From Paraburkholderia agricolaris (GTDB lineage Bacteria; Pseudomonadota; Gammaproteobacteria; Burkholderiales; Burkholderiaceae), in the NCBI RefSeq assembly GCF_009455635.1, contig NZ_QPER01000002.1, forward strand, positions 434,001-498,000: a stretch of 64,000 bases of DNA, written 5' to 3'. The notes below the pieces were generated by a model that saw nothing but the letters and a program-made list of their open reading frames with translations, did no database searches and had not been told where the DNA came from. Positions 1 to 8,124 of this stretch are shown here, one piece after another; the first letter of the stretch is position 1, and each line of letters begins with the position of its first letter. The translations under genes and the position numbers were made by a program.

Positions 1-346
1 CAGACTTGTCCGTAAAGAATGTCATCACGCAGTCCGTATAGGTCGGCACATAATCGTCGTAGGAGCCTTCCTCGATAATGCCGGGGGTAAGCAGAGTCCG
101 GTATCCCTTGGTGACGTAATGTCCCGGATGGTAGCCGAAGGTATAGACATACGCGTTTTCCTGGGCGTTCACCTGATAGGCGTTGGGCGTCGCCCCCTTC
201 CAGGTTGGAAGCATTTCCTTAATGTTATGGCCGACCAGGGCATCCATAGCGTTCCTCGTCGGTGAATAGGGCGATAGCCCCATGCAGCCAGTGAGGGTCA
301 AGGCGGCGATAGCCGCGATTAACAATGTGAGCTTTCCTGTCAGCAT
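1..346 (-). CDS. Small lipoprotein of unknown function (3' end outside window)
   Basis: The reading frame is open from an ATG at 346 down to the window edge, about 115 residues, so the C-terminus is missing. The N-terminus is a lipoprotein signal peptide: a short basic stretch, a hydrophobic core and a lipobox (LTGC) near residue 22, so the protein is probably anchored in the cell envelope. The rest is rich in Tyr, Thr and Gly and matches no family I recognise. A GAGAG ribosome binding site precedes the ATG. The gene is divergent from a TetR regulator at 617, and its promoter spacer carries a TAGA/TCTA dyad. TetR control is therefore likely, but this is inference. Confidence 0.7.
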   Translation of the reverse strand, partial: MLTGKLTLLIAAIAALTLTGCMGLSPYSPTRNAMDALVGHNIKEMLPTWKGATPNAYQVNAQENAYVYTFGYHPGHYVTKGYRTLLTPGIIEEGSYDDYVPTYTDCVMTFFTDKS

Positions 347-421
347 TATTTTTCTCTCAAAAGGCGCGCCGTTGGCTCGGAAAGCCAGATAGGGTAATTA
401 AAGTTTTTTACCTATCTTAAG

Positions 422-449
422 TATATAGATCGTTCTACATTGATGTCAA
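422..449 (-). promoter_or_regulatory. Sigma-70-type promoter of the lipoprotein gene
   Basis: Read on the minus strand there is a perfect -35 TTGACA (449-444) and a -10-like TATATA (427-422), separated by 16 nt. Transcription would start roughly 70 nt upstream of the lipoprotein ATG at 346. The whole 347-616 gap is AT-rich compared with its surroundings. No comparably clear promoter was seen for the divergent TetR gene. Confidence 0.55.
426..437. promoter_or_regulatory. Candidate TetR operator (TAGATCGTTCTA)
   Basis: TAGATCGTTCTA is a dyad with TAGA/TCTA arms around TCGT. It lies between the -35 and -10 of the lipoprotein promoter, where a bound repressor would block RNA polymerase. TAGA...TCTA dyads are typical of several TetR-family operators, such as the NemR type. 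The adjacent TetR gene is the obvious candidate ligand, but the assignment is inferred from position only. Confidence 0.4.
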
Positions 450-616
450 TGAAGCCATGTCAGGCTTGTTTTAAGACCCGCCGAGCATAAAGTTGACGCA
501 GTATTTTCGATTCGCAGCCGGGATGCCGGATGCGGATGCAGAACTATCGCCATCCGGACAATCCTTGCGGTTCCCGGATGGTAAAATTGTTAAATGGCTT
601 GCAAAAGGGGGAAAGG

Positions 617-1189
617 ATGTCTGTGACCAAGCGCCAGCAGATAGTGAACAAGGCGACGGATCTGTTTTCAAAACATGGCTTTCATCCCGTCGGCGTTGAT
701 TGGATCATTGACGATTCGGGCGTAGCCAGAATGACCATGTATCGGCATTTTTCGGGCAAGGAAGATCTGATCAGGGAAGTTTTGGAGCAGCGCTACAGCG
801 TTATCGTGGAGGGCATTGCGCAGCAGATGGCGCCGGCATCGGACGCCACCTCCCGGCTGAAAGCCATCTTTGACTGGTATGAGATATGGTTCCGGAGTCC
901 TGAATTTGCAGGATGTCTGTTCGAGCGTGCCCTTGCCGAATTCGGCCCCACCTATCCCAAGGTCTCGGAAGTGGCGCTTCGTTACCGCGAGAAGTTGCAG
1001 GGTTGGATGAGCGAGATTCTGCGGGAGATCGTACCGCCACCGGCGGCTGACCAGTTGGCTAGCGTTTGTTTAATGCTGTTGGATGGCGCGACGATCGAAG
1101 CTCGCGCATTCGGCGACCCAACCGTTGCAACGCGGGCCTGGCAGGCAGTGGACCTTCTTCTGCGTCAGACAAAAGACTCACGTCAGTAA
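617..1189 (+). CDS. TetR/AcrR family transcriptional regulator
   Basis: This 190-residue protein has the usual size and architecture of a TetR repressor. The N-terminal helix-turn-helix spans about residues 5-50 (ATDLFSKHGFHPVGVDWI... then ...VARMTMYRHFSGKEDL), followed by an all-helical ligand domain. I chose the ATG at 617 because AGGGGG lies 5 nt upstream; the longer frame from 530 would add 29 unconserved residues. It is divergent from the lipoprotein at 346, and a TetR-like dyad sits in the shared intergenic region. The inducer is unknown. It converges on the flavin monooxygenase at 1226. Confidence 0.85.
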   Translation: MSVTKRQQIVNKATDLFSKHGFHPVGVDWIIDDSGVARMTMYRHFSGKEDLIREVLEQRYSVIVEGIAQQMAPASDATSRLKAIFDWYEIWFRSPEFAGCLFERALAEFGPTYPKVSEVALRYREKLQGWMSEILREIVPPPAADQLASVCLMLLDGATIEARAFGDPTVATRAWQAVDLLLRQTKDSRQ

Positions 1190-1225
1190 TCGAATGTCAC
1201 GCACCCTTCACCTGCGCTGACTCGC

Positions 1226-2773
1226 TCAGGCCGATTCACGCGTATCTTCGGGTTCGCCGAACCAGCGCGACGCGATCTGAGCCGCTTGTTCAAGGTCAGG
1301 GAAAGCCTCACCAGCCCAGGCGACGACCCCATCCGGCCGCACGAGCACCGCGCTCAAGCCAAGCCGATCTTTGGCATCACTTGCGGCATACGTGATCCGG
1401 CCGCTCCAGCGGCTCGCCAGAGTCTGAAGCGATGGTCGAGAGTCAAAGTCCAGAAGCAAGCCTTTTCCGTTTGTGAGAAGTTCGCCGAGCTTCGTCCCGT
1501 CGAGCAACTCGAAATCGGGAGCGCTGCGGCCCACCAGCGGATGGCCGCCGCCAAGCTCGTAGCATAGAGAAACGCCCCACACGCGCCCGGCGAAGTAAGT
1601 CGCGCCGTCACGCGTGTCGATAAGATCGCGGATGATGGCTTCGAGCGCGCGCGAATGCCGGCTCGGCCGCATGAGCGTAACCTGGGCGCGTGACCAGTCA
1701 AGTACTTGCGCCCCCACCGGATGCCGTTCGCTCGAATAGCTGTCGAGCAGACCGGCCGGCGCGTCGCCGCGGATGGTGGCCGCAAGTTTCCATCCAAGGT
1801 TCATCGCGTCGCCAAGCCCAAGGTTGAGCCCCTGGCCGCCCAACGGAGAATGAATGTGCGCGGCGTCGCCCGCGAGCAGCACGCGTCCTTTGCGGTAAGT
1901 CGTGGCCTGGTACGCGCGATCCGTCCAGGTGGTGGCAAGCTTTAGCGCGGTCAAGGTGACGTCGGCGCCGGAGACACGGCGCAACACGGCCTGCACGTGC
2001 TCAAGTGTGAGCGGTTGGGTTCGGTGGGAAACACCCCCGTCGAACTCGGCCATCGCAATCGTCCCGGGCCGGGACTGAAAATACATGCCCGTCGGCGTGT
2101 AGTTGCGGCCTAATTTGAGTTTATCCGGATCAGCCATCTCGACCAGAACGGAGTAGCCGGTAAACTCAGGATCGGTGCCGACGAACTCAAAGCCGCTTAT
2201 CTTGCGCACGGTGCTGCGGCCGCCGTCACAGCCGACCAGCCAGCGTCCGCGAAAGGTCTCGCTACCGGCGCGAACGGTGACTTCTTCGTCCGACTGCTCG
2301 AGGTCTTCAACACCGGCGCCGCGCCTGATCTCAACCCCCAGCGCCTTTGCGCGAGCGCCCAGGGCGGACTCGATGTGCTCCATATCGGCCGCCATGCTGG
2401 TGCCGACCGGGCCTGGCAGACGATACGTCCACTTCGAGACATCGATGTTGTCGTTGTCGAAGGGAATGCCGGCGAAATGGCCGACCTGGCGGCGCGGCTG
2501 TTGCGCGCCTTGCCCCTCAGCCGAAACGCTGCTGCGGGCCGAGTCGTCTTTCGCGAGTTGGGGCTGCGCAATGTCGTTCAGCAATCCGCGACGGTAAAAG
2601 GCTTCGATGGTGGGTACTGAAAGGCCGCGCATGCCGAACGGGAGTCGCTTGAAGGGCGAGCCCGGATCCTCGGCTAGCTCCAGCACTAACACCGAGAGCT
2701 CTGCGAGCCGCAGCTCACAGGCCAGAAACAGGCCGACGGGGCCGCCGCCGGCAATCACGACGTCATAGATCAA
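1226..2773 (-). CDS. FAD-dependent aromatic monooxygenase (PheA/TfdB/rifampicin-hydroxylase-like)
   Basis: A 515-residue class A flavoprotein hydroxylase. The FAD-binding GGGPVG fold is at residues about 9-14, and the GDAAHIHSPLGGQGLN motif (GD box plus flavin contact) is at about 305-320. A thioredoxin-like C-terminal domain, as in phenol hydroxylase relatives, accounts for the last 130 residues. The family uses NAD(P)H and O2 to hydroxylate phenols or polyketide-type aromatics; the substrate here cannot be read from sequence. The start is a TTG at 2773 with AAGGA 9 nt upstream; no in-frame ATG lies near the flavin motif. The TetR gene at 3508 lies upstream on the same strand, 156 nt away. 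Confidence 0.85.
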   Translation of the reverse strand: MIYDVVIAGGGPVGLFLACELRLAELSVLVLELAEDPGSPFKRLPFGMRGLSVPTIEAFYRRGLLNDIAQPQLAKDDSARSSVSAEGQGAQQPRRQVGHFAGIPFDNDNIDVSKWTYRLPGPVGTSMAADMEHIESALGARAKALGVEIRRGAGVEDLEQSDEEVTVRAGSETFRGRWLVGCDGGRSTVRKISGFEFVGTDPEFTGYSVLVEMADPDKLKLGRNYTPTGMYFQSRPGTIAMAEFDGGVSHRTQPLTLEHVQAVLRRVSGADVTLTALKLATTWTDRAYQATTYRKGRVLLAGDAAHIHSPLGGQGLNLGLGDAMNLGWKLAATIRGDAPAGLLDSYSSERHPVGAQVLDWSRAQVTLMRPSRHSRALEAIIRDLIDTRDGATYFAGRVWGVSLCYELGGGHPLVGRSAPDFELLDGTKLGELLTNGKGLLLDFDSRPSLQTLASRWSGRITYAASDAKDRLGLSAVLVRPDGVVAWAGEAFPDLEQAAQIASRWFGEPEDTRESA

Positions 2774-2929
2774 AGAGAAATTCCTTTAAGTGCCTTGGCC
2801 GCAATCCTGCGGTGTCAAAAGAGGCTGCGGTTTCGCCGACGATGAGTGGTGATCAAGCCACACACTTGCCGTGCGTGCGCTCTTCGACGGCATGCGCAAC
2901 GAGAGCGACAAGCTCCGCTGTACGTGTAT

Positions 2930-3508
2930 TTATCCGGGCGGCCGGGACCCGAGTAGAAGGATATCGACCAGCCTTTTTGCACTTTGCTGCCAGTCTGGCG
3001 CAGAGGCGACATTGGAAACACCAACCAGCGCGCGCAGGAGGTCCAGTGGCTCGAGATCGGCACGAATGTCGCCGCTGACGACGGCGCGCGAAACAAGCGA
3101 CTGGATCGCGTCCTTGATCTGGGCCCCTGACGATTCAAACAGTTTCGTCGGCCCCCCGACGATTGAATTCAACGCGGGCGCGATGATCTTCTTGGTGGCG
3201 ATGTAGTCGATGAAGAGCATCATCCAGGATCTCAACGCATCGAGCGGGGGCAGGGAGTCGGCCAGCTTTAGCGCGTCGTCCGCAAGTTTTCCCACCTCGG
3301 CACGATAGACACTTTCGAGCAGTGTGTCACGCGTGGGAAAGTGCCGATATAGCGTGCCTACGCCAACGCCCGCCTGACGGGCGACGTCTTCGAGGCTGAT
3401 ATCGCCTCCTGCGCGTGTAAATGCCGTTTTCGCTTCTTCGAGGATGCGCTCGCGATTGCGTTGCGCGTCGGCCCTGGGTTTTCGTTCTTTTGGTGTCGAG
3501 TGATTCAT
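2930..3508 (-). CDS. TetR family transcriptional regulator
   Basis: A 192-residue TetR protein. The DNA-binding domain at about residues 10-60 includes ISLEDVARQAGVGVGTLYRH. The C-terminal helical region resembles TetR proteins that control short-chain dehydrogenases. The ATG at 3508 begins a typical TetR N-terminus (MNHSTPKERKPRADAQRNRE); a longer open frame to 4039 overlaps the divergent SDR gene and is spurious. It is divergently transcribed from the SDR at 3632, and two palindromic sites lie in the 123-nt gap, so autorepression and SDR repression are likely. Confidence 0.88.
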   Translation of the reverse strand: MNHSTPKERKPRADAQRNRERILEEAKTAFTRAGGDISLEDVARQAGVGVGTLYRHFPTRDTLLESVYRAEVGKLADDALKLADSLPPLDALRSWMMLFIDYIATKKIIAPALNSIVGGPTKLFESSGAQIKDAIQSLVSRAVVSGDIRADLEPLDLLRALVGVSNVASAPDWQQSAKRLVDILLLGSRPPG

Positions 3509-3527
3509 TCGCAGCTTGAGTGCTTGC

Positions 3528-3548
3528 AAACGGAGGATGGCTCCGTTT
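3528..3548. promoter_or_regulatory. TetR operator 1, perfect inverted repeat
   Basis: The arms AAACGGAG (3528-3535) and CTCCGTTT (3541-3548) are perfect inverted repeats around a 5-nt spacer. The site is 20 nt upstream of the TetR start codon. A second copy starts 33 nt further on, which suggests three helical turns and cooperative binding. Confidence 0.7.
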
Positions 3549-3560
3549 AGTATATTAGAA

Positions 3561-3581
3561 AAGCGGAGGGTTACTCCGTTT
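3561..3581. promoter_or_regulatory. TetR operator 2, near-perfect inverted repeat
   Basis: The arms AAGCGGAG (3561-3568) and CTCCGTTT (3574-3581) repeat operator 1 with one mismatch and the same 5-nt spacer. It lies 50 nt upstream of the SDR start. Two copies of the same palindrome in a TetR/SDR divergent gap are strong evidence for joint control of both genes. Confidence 0.7.
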
Positions 3582-3631
3582 TTATCCCGGACGGGGAATG
3601 GCGTCAACCCTATTGTGATGGAGCGGCGGAA

Positions 3632-4609
3632 ATGGCTGAGAAATTTGGTGCAACTTCGACGACGGACGACGTGCTCTCGGGCGTCGATCTTCACGGCAAA
3701 CGAATTCTTGTAACGGGCGTCTCGGCAGGGCTTGGCGTGGAGACGGCACGGGCGCTCGCGGTGCACGGGGCGAGTGTGGTTGGCGCTGCCCGAGACCTCG
3801 AAAAGGCGCAGCAAGCGATTGCCGAAGCACGGCGCAATGCCGCTGCGGCAGGCGGCAGCATCGATCTGGTTGAGCTCGACCTCGCGAACCTCGCGAGCGT
3901 CCGGGCTTGCGCCGACAAGCTGTTGGCGCAAGGTCAACCCTTTGACATCATCATTGCGAATGCGGGCGTGATGGCGACACCTTTTGGCAAAACAGCAGAT
4001 GGATTCGAGATGCAGTTCGGCACGAATCATCTGGGGCATTTCGTGCTCGTGAATCGCCTGGCTTCGCTGATCCGATCTGGTGGGCGGGTGGTCGTCCTGG
4101 CGTCGTCAGGGCACCGTTTCGCGGACGTGGATCTCGACGACCCCGGTTTCGAGCGTACGCCCTACGATCCGTTCGTCGCGTACGGACGCGCCAAGACGGC
4201 GAATGTTCTCTTTGCCGTTGCTTTCGATCAGCGACATCGCGTGCGTGGCGTGCGGGCAGCCGCCGTTCATCCGGGCGGAATTCACACGGAGCTGGCTCGT
4301 CATATGGACGAAAGCCAGATCACGGCACTGCTCGAGAGAATCAACAGTCAGCTTGCAGCGGAGGGACAAGGGCCGTTCCAGTTCAAAACGATCCCGCAGG
4401 GTGCCGCGACTTCGGTATGGGCCGCGGTAGTGGCAGCAGCCGAAGACGTTGGTGGCAGATACTGCGAAAACTGCCACACGAGCGAAGTTGTCGCGGACGA
4501 TGTTGTCATTACGCCCGTCAGCGAAGGCGTTCGACGTTACGCGCTCGACGCCGCACATGCTGACGCCCTCTGGCGCAAGAGCGAAGAGATGGTGGGCGAA
4601 TCGTTCTGA
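3632..4609 (+). CDS. Short-chain dehydrogenase/reductase (retinol-dehydrogenase-like)
   Basis: A 325-residue NAD(P)-dependent oxidoreductase. The Rossmann motif is seen as TGVSAGLG (about residues 29-36), the structural NAG motif as ANAGVM, and the catalytic YxxxK as YGRAK preceded by the active-site serine in LASSG. Length and motif spacing fit the extended retinol dehydrogenase/WWOX-like SDR group, which reduces or oxidises carbonyls and alcohols. GGAGCGG precedes the ATG at 3632. It is divergent from a TetR gene with two operator palindromes between them, suggesting substrate-inducible detoxification or catabolism. The substrate is unknown. Confidence 0.85.
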   Translation: MAEKFGATSTTDDVLSGVDLHGKRILVTGVSAGLGVETARALAVHGASVVGAARDLEKAQQAIAEARRNAAAAGGSIDLVELDLANLASVRACADKLLAQGQPFDIIIANAGVMATPFGKTADGFEMQFGTNHLGHFVLVNRLASLIRSGGRVVVLASSGHRFADVDLDDPGFERTPYDPFVAYGRAKTANVLFAVAFDQRHRVRGVRAAAVHPGGIHTELARHMDESQITALLERINSQLAAEGQGPFQFKTIPQGAATSVWAAVVAAAEDVGGRYCENCHTSEVVADDVVITPVSEGVRRYALDAAHADALWRKSEEMVGESF

Positions 4610-4758
4610 TCCGGCATGTCGAACGTCATTGCAGCCGTGCTCTGATACGCGTGGATCAGCGCCGCTGAATGCCTCGAGTAGTTTGTCGCGACCGCAAACT
4701 TTCTTCCGGGAAAACACGGCCACCATTCGGTCCTTCCACGGCCTTCAGTTGGTGCATC

Positions 4759-5054
4759 ATGCCGCTTGATATCCGCGGACGACGCTTTCAGCCGGTATGA
4801 AGGTGTGCGGCAGCGTTCACAAGGAGACGGCGGCCGGCGAATATCTTCATACGTCGCAGGCCAACGTGTCCTCATGGATTCGCGGACTCGAAAGTGAGCT
4901 TGACGTGCTGCTGGTCGAGCGTATCGGCCCTACCGGCCGTACCGTTACGCTGACGCTCAAGGGCCGTGAGTTGCTCGCACATGCCGAACGTGTGGCGCTC
5001 AGCGAAGCGCCGGCGCCGCTCGTCAACGCGTTCGTGGCGGCATGCGCGGCGTAG
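4759..5054 (+). pseudogene. Decayed LysR-family regulator (frameshift and internal deletion)
   Basis: The pieces of a LysR protein are visible in two frames. From the ATG at 4759 the frame reads MPLDIRGRRFQPV and stops. In another frame from about 4797 the helix-turn-helix continues as EYLHTSQANVSSWIRGLESE and into LLVERI...LTLKGRELLAHAERV. About 200 residues of effector domain are absent: the frame runs directly into a LysR-like C-terminal tail (APLVNAFVAACAA) and stops at 5054. So there is one frameshift near 4797 and a large in-frame internal deletion. It converges on the AraC gene 10 nt away. It is unlikely to encode a working regulator. Confidence 0.7.
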
Positions 5055-5064
5055 CGGTTCCGAA

Positions 5065-5898
5065 CTAGGTCTTCAACGGCAACCAGATCTCGAGCCCACC
5101 CATACCGCTGACCGGATCGAATTTTTCGTCATAGCGCTCGAAGTTCGGTGCATCGGCGGGAACATGTCCCGATTCCGGCAGCCATTGATTCCAGATCGCA
5201 TTCCACGTGTGCCGCACGGTCGAGACATGCTCGCGGTGAATGAACACCGCGTAGCGCTGCGGGGCAATGCGCAAGCGGCTCAGTTCGGCAGGCAAGGCTG
5301 AGAAGTCGCTGACTTCGACGCCGCATAGATAATCGATATTGCCGGCGTCGTCGGCGTTATAGCAGACGCCATACGCGAGGTTGCCGACCTGGCCCGGCAC
5401 TCTGCCGAAGTGGTCGCCAAAGCGCTGCCACTGCGAAGGAATCGCGGCGGTGGTTTCGCATGTATAGCGCTCGCTGAGCCCCGCGACGAGAAACGGTTTG
5501 CCGTCTTCGAAACGCGGCGGTTCGAGATGCGTGAGAAAGGGTTTGTCCATTCTGATCGGCTCCACGATAGCAAGGTTGTCGAGGTGACCACGCGCACGCA
5601 ACGCTTCGGGCGTGAGCCCGAATTGCTCGCGAAACGCTCGCGTGAATGCTTCGTGAGAACCGTAACCGGCATCGACAGCAACCGCCAGGATATCGGGGGC
5701 ACCGTCGGTTAGGTGTCGTGCCGCTTCGCTCAAGCGGCGCGCGCGAACGTAGCGCATCACCGAAAACCCGGTGGCTGCTTCGAACGCACGCGCCAGATGA
5801 AAGCGCGATACGCACCCGCCATTGGCGATTTCGTCCAGCGTCAGCGCGCGGGCAAAGTGACTTTCGATAAACCAGAGCGCTTTTCCGACGGGATTCAT
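5065..5898 (-). CDS. AraC family regulator with GyrI-like effector domain
   Basis: This is a 277-residue regulator. Two helix-turn-helix motifs occupy about residues 5-100 (WFIESHFARALTLDEIA... and ...AVAVDAGYGSHEAFTRAFR). The remaining ~150 residues form a GyrI/Rob-type small-molecule-binding domain. This order (DNA-binding first) is that of Rob/SoxS-like activators with an effector domain, often linked to multidrug or xenobiotic responses. I placed the start at 5898 (GAGAG 7 nt upstream); the ATG four codons earlier lacks a good site. The NTF2-like protein and the DHA2 exporter upstream on the same strand may be its targets. Confidence 0.85.
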   Translation of the reverse strand: MNPVGKALWFIESHFARALTLDEIANGGCVSRFHLARAFEAATGFSVMRYVRARRLSEAARHLTDGAPDILAVAVDAGYGSHEAFTRAFREQFGLTPEALRARGHLDNLAIVEPIRMDKPFLTHLEPPRFEDGKPFLVAGLSERYTCETTAAIPSQWQRFGDHFGRVPGQVGNLAYGVCYNADDAGNIDYLCGVEVSDFSALPAELSRLRIAPQRYAVFIHREHVSTVRHTWNAIWNQWLPESGHVPADAPNFERYDEKFDPVSGMGGLEIWLPLKT

Positions 5899-6030
5899 TT
5901 CGGCTCTCATGTTTGCATGAAGCCAGCATAGCCAGGCAAGATACGGTGCATTTGATCGCGCTTGCGGTTTTGCGGCCGATGTTGCGGATGGCCTGGCGAT
6001 CCACCCGCATCGGCCGTCATGGCGTGTTGT

Positions 6031-6390
6031 TCAGGTGGGCGACACGTCTTCGGCCGACGAACCGAAATACACCGTCACCTCGACAATCTGACCATTCCTC
6101 GTGCGAAAAAACTCGGTGTTGCGAAACGGCGTGCGGCCTTTCGGCTTACAGACGTATGTGACAAACGCCTCGTTGCCTTCGACAAACAGCTTTTCGATGT
6201 GGAAGTGTTCGACCTGTTCGTTGAACGGCCAGCAGCGTTCGAAGTAGACCGCTTTGCTGATGTGATCGTCACGCGGGCTGCTGAACGTGAAGTCGTCGCT
6301 GAGCAGCGGCTCGATTGCGCTGCGGTCTTTGCGTTCGTACGCGGCGTAGCAGTCACGGATAAGCGTGGAAACGTCGGTGCTGGTGGTCAT
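6031..6390 (-). CDS. SnoaL/NTF2-like small protein
   Basis: A 119-residue protein with the alpha+beta cone-barrel pattern of SnoaL-like/NTF2 proteins: an N-terminal helix (LIRDCYAAYERKDRSAIEPL), then LLSDDFTFSSP, and a C-terminal strand IVEVTVYFG. Members include isomerases, hydrolases and ligand-binding proteins, so no reaction can be assigned. It lies between the DHA2 exporter (51 nt upstream) and the AraC gene on the same strand, suggesting co-transcription. Confidence 0.75.
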   Translation of the reverse strand: MTTSTDVSTLIRDCYAAYERKDRSAIEPLLSDDFTFSSPRDDHISKAVYFERCWPFNEQVEHFHIEKLFVEGNEAFVTYVCKPKGRTPFRNTEFFRTRNGQIVEVTVYFGSSAEDVSPT

Positions 6391-6441
6391 GAGGTGAGCT
6401 CCTTCGTATGCCTGCTTCGTGTTTGCCCCGCGTTGCTCCGG

Positions 6442-7944
6442 TCAGTAGTTTTCTGTCGCCGCCTCATTGCCGGCGGCGCGAGGCTGATCCGATGCCGACG
6501 AGCCGTGTCCGAGCTCATGCGTGTCCGCAGGAGCGCCGCCAGCCTGCCCGGGACGCAACAACAACCCGCCCAGCACACCCGCAGCCGCCGCGAAGATCGC
6601 ACCGAACAGAAACGCCACGTGGTAGCCGCTATTGAGCGCGGCTGTGGCGCTTTCAGAAGCTTGCATCGCGTCGCTGCGCGCGGCGGCAAGACTTGCCAGC
6701 ACCGCGAGACCGAGCGCGCCGCCCATCATGAACGACGTATTGACGATACCGGACGCGAGGCCCGAATCGCTCGGGTCGACGTCGCTCATGGCGGCCAGCA
6801 GCATGGGATTGAACGCGATGCCCGCACCGAAGCCGAGCAGGATCATGCCGGGCAGCACGTCGAGCACGAAGCTGCCGTTGACCGGCGCCCGTGCGAACAG
6901 CGCGAGGCCAACCGCCGCGACCAGCAACCCGGCGGCCAGCGGAAGGCGCAGACCGAAACGCATCACTACGCGCGCCGACAGGCCCAACGAAAAAAACGCC
7001 ATGATCAGATTGGCCGGCAAAAACGCGAGCCCGACCTGCAAGGGCCGGTAACCGAGCACGCGCTGCAGATACAACGCGGAGATGAAGAACCACGCGAACA
7101 TTGCCGCCGCCCAGAGTACGCCGACCACGTTGGCGGTCGCGACATTGCGCAGACGGAACAGTCCGAGCGGCATCAACGGATGTTGCACGCGCGCTTCGAT
7201 AATAAGAAACACGGCCAGCAGCACGAGTGCGGCGAACAGCAGACCCAGCGTTTGCGCCGAGGTCCAGCCGGCTTCATTGCCGTTCACCACCGCGTATACG
7301 GCGAGCATTAGCGAAGCCGTGACCGTCACCGCACCGGCTACGTCGAGCCGTTCGCCATGAGCGTGACCGCGCGCGGACGGCAGGAGCGCGACACACAGCG
7401 CGTAGACGGCGATGCCAATCGGCAAGTTGACGAGAAAGATCCAGTGCCAGCTCAGCAGGTTGGTCAGCAGGCCGCCGAGCAGGACGCCGATGCTGCCGCC
7501 ACCCGCGCAGACAAAACCATACACGCCCATCGCTTTGGCCCGTTCGCCGGTCTCGGTGAACAGATTCATGATCAGTGACAGCGACACAGCGGAGACGACC
7601 GCACCGCCCAGGCCCTGCACGGCACGCGCGCACACCAGCAGGATTTGCGAGTTCGCCATGCCGCAGGCGAGCGAGGCCAGCGTGAACAGCGTGATGCCGC
7701 CTAGAAAAAGCTTGCGGTGGCCGTACAGATCGCCGAGCCGCCCACCCAGCAGCAGACAGCCGCCGAACGTGAGCATGTACGCATTGACCACCCACACCAG
7801 CGAGGTCTCGGTAAAACCGAGGTCGGCTGCGATCGACGGCAATGCAACGTTCACGATCGTCGTATCGAGCACGATCATGAGCACGCCGAGGCACAGAACG
7901 ATCAGTGCCAGCCAGCGCTTGTTGCCGTGGATGGAATGGGTCAT
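6442..7944 (-). CDS. MFS drug exporter, DHA2 family (EmrB/QacA type, 14 TM)
   Basis: A 500-residue inner-membrane transporter with about 14 hydrophobic segments. The N-terminus reads GVLMIVLDTTIVNVALPSIA, the DHA2 signature (motif D1), followed by the motif-A loop GGRLGDLYGHRK. Family members extrude drugs or toxic metabolites using the proton gradient. The ATG at 7944 has AAGGAG 7 nt upstream; the GTG-initiated 25-residue extension from 8019 is not needed. The last ~30 residues are polar and cytoplasmic. It heads a probable three-gene unit with the NTF2-like gene and AraC. No membrane-fusion partner is nearby. Confidence 0.9.
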   Translation of the reverse strand: MTHSIHGNKRWLALIVLCLGVLMIVLDTTIVNVALPSIAADLGFTETSLVWVVNAYMLTFGGCLLLGGRLGDLYGHRKLFLGGITLFTLASLACGMANSQILLVCARAVQGLGGAVVSAVSLSLIMNLFTETGERAKAMGVYGFVCAGGGSIGVLLGGLLTNLLSWHWIFLVNLPIGIAVYALCVALLPSARGHAHGERLDVAGAVTVTASLMLAVYAVVNGNEAGWTSAQTLGLLFAALVLLAVFLIIEARVQHPLMPLGLFRLRNVATANVVGVLWAAAMFAWFFISALYLQRVLGYRPLQVGLAFLPANLIMAFFSLGLSARVVMRFGLRLPLAAGLLVAAVGLALFARAPVNGSFVLDVLPGMILLGFGAGIAFNPMLLAAMSDVDPSDSGLASGIVNTSFMMGGALGLAVLASLAAARSDAMQASESATAALNSGYHVAFLFGAIFAAAAGVLGGLLLRPGQAGGAPADTHELGHGSSASDQPRAAGNEAATENY

Positions 7945-8124
7945 GCGGGGACTCCTTTGCCTTGATCGAACGGGTGCGATCGGGTGCGCGCGGATGCCGG
8001 ACGTTCCGCCGCTCGGCACGAAGTTGGAAACCCGGGCGGCAACCCGTTGATGGCAATGGGGGAATTTAGTCTAGCACTCGCGAGTTTTCAGTCACAACTA
8101 CGAATTCCTGGGCGGAGCCGGGTG

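Noticed and set aside
3509..4039. N-terminal extension of the TetR gene upstream of 3508
   Set aside because: It would overlap the SDR gene and its first 177 codons have no TetR features.
5962..7311. 449-residue plus-strand open frame
   Set aside because: It is antisense to the DHA2 exporter and the NTF2-like gene; its composition (Arg/Gln/His-rich) is a GC-skew artefact with no family features.
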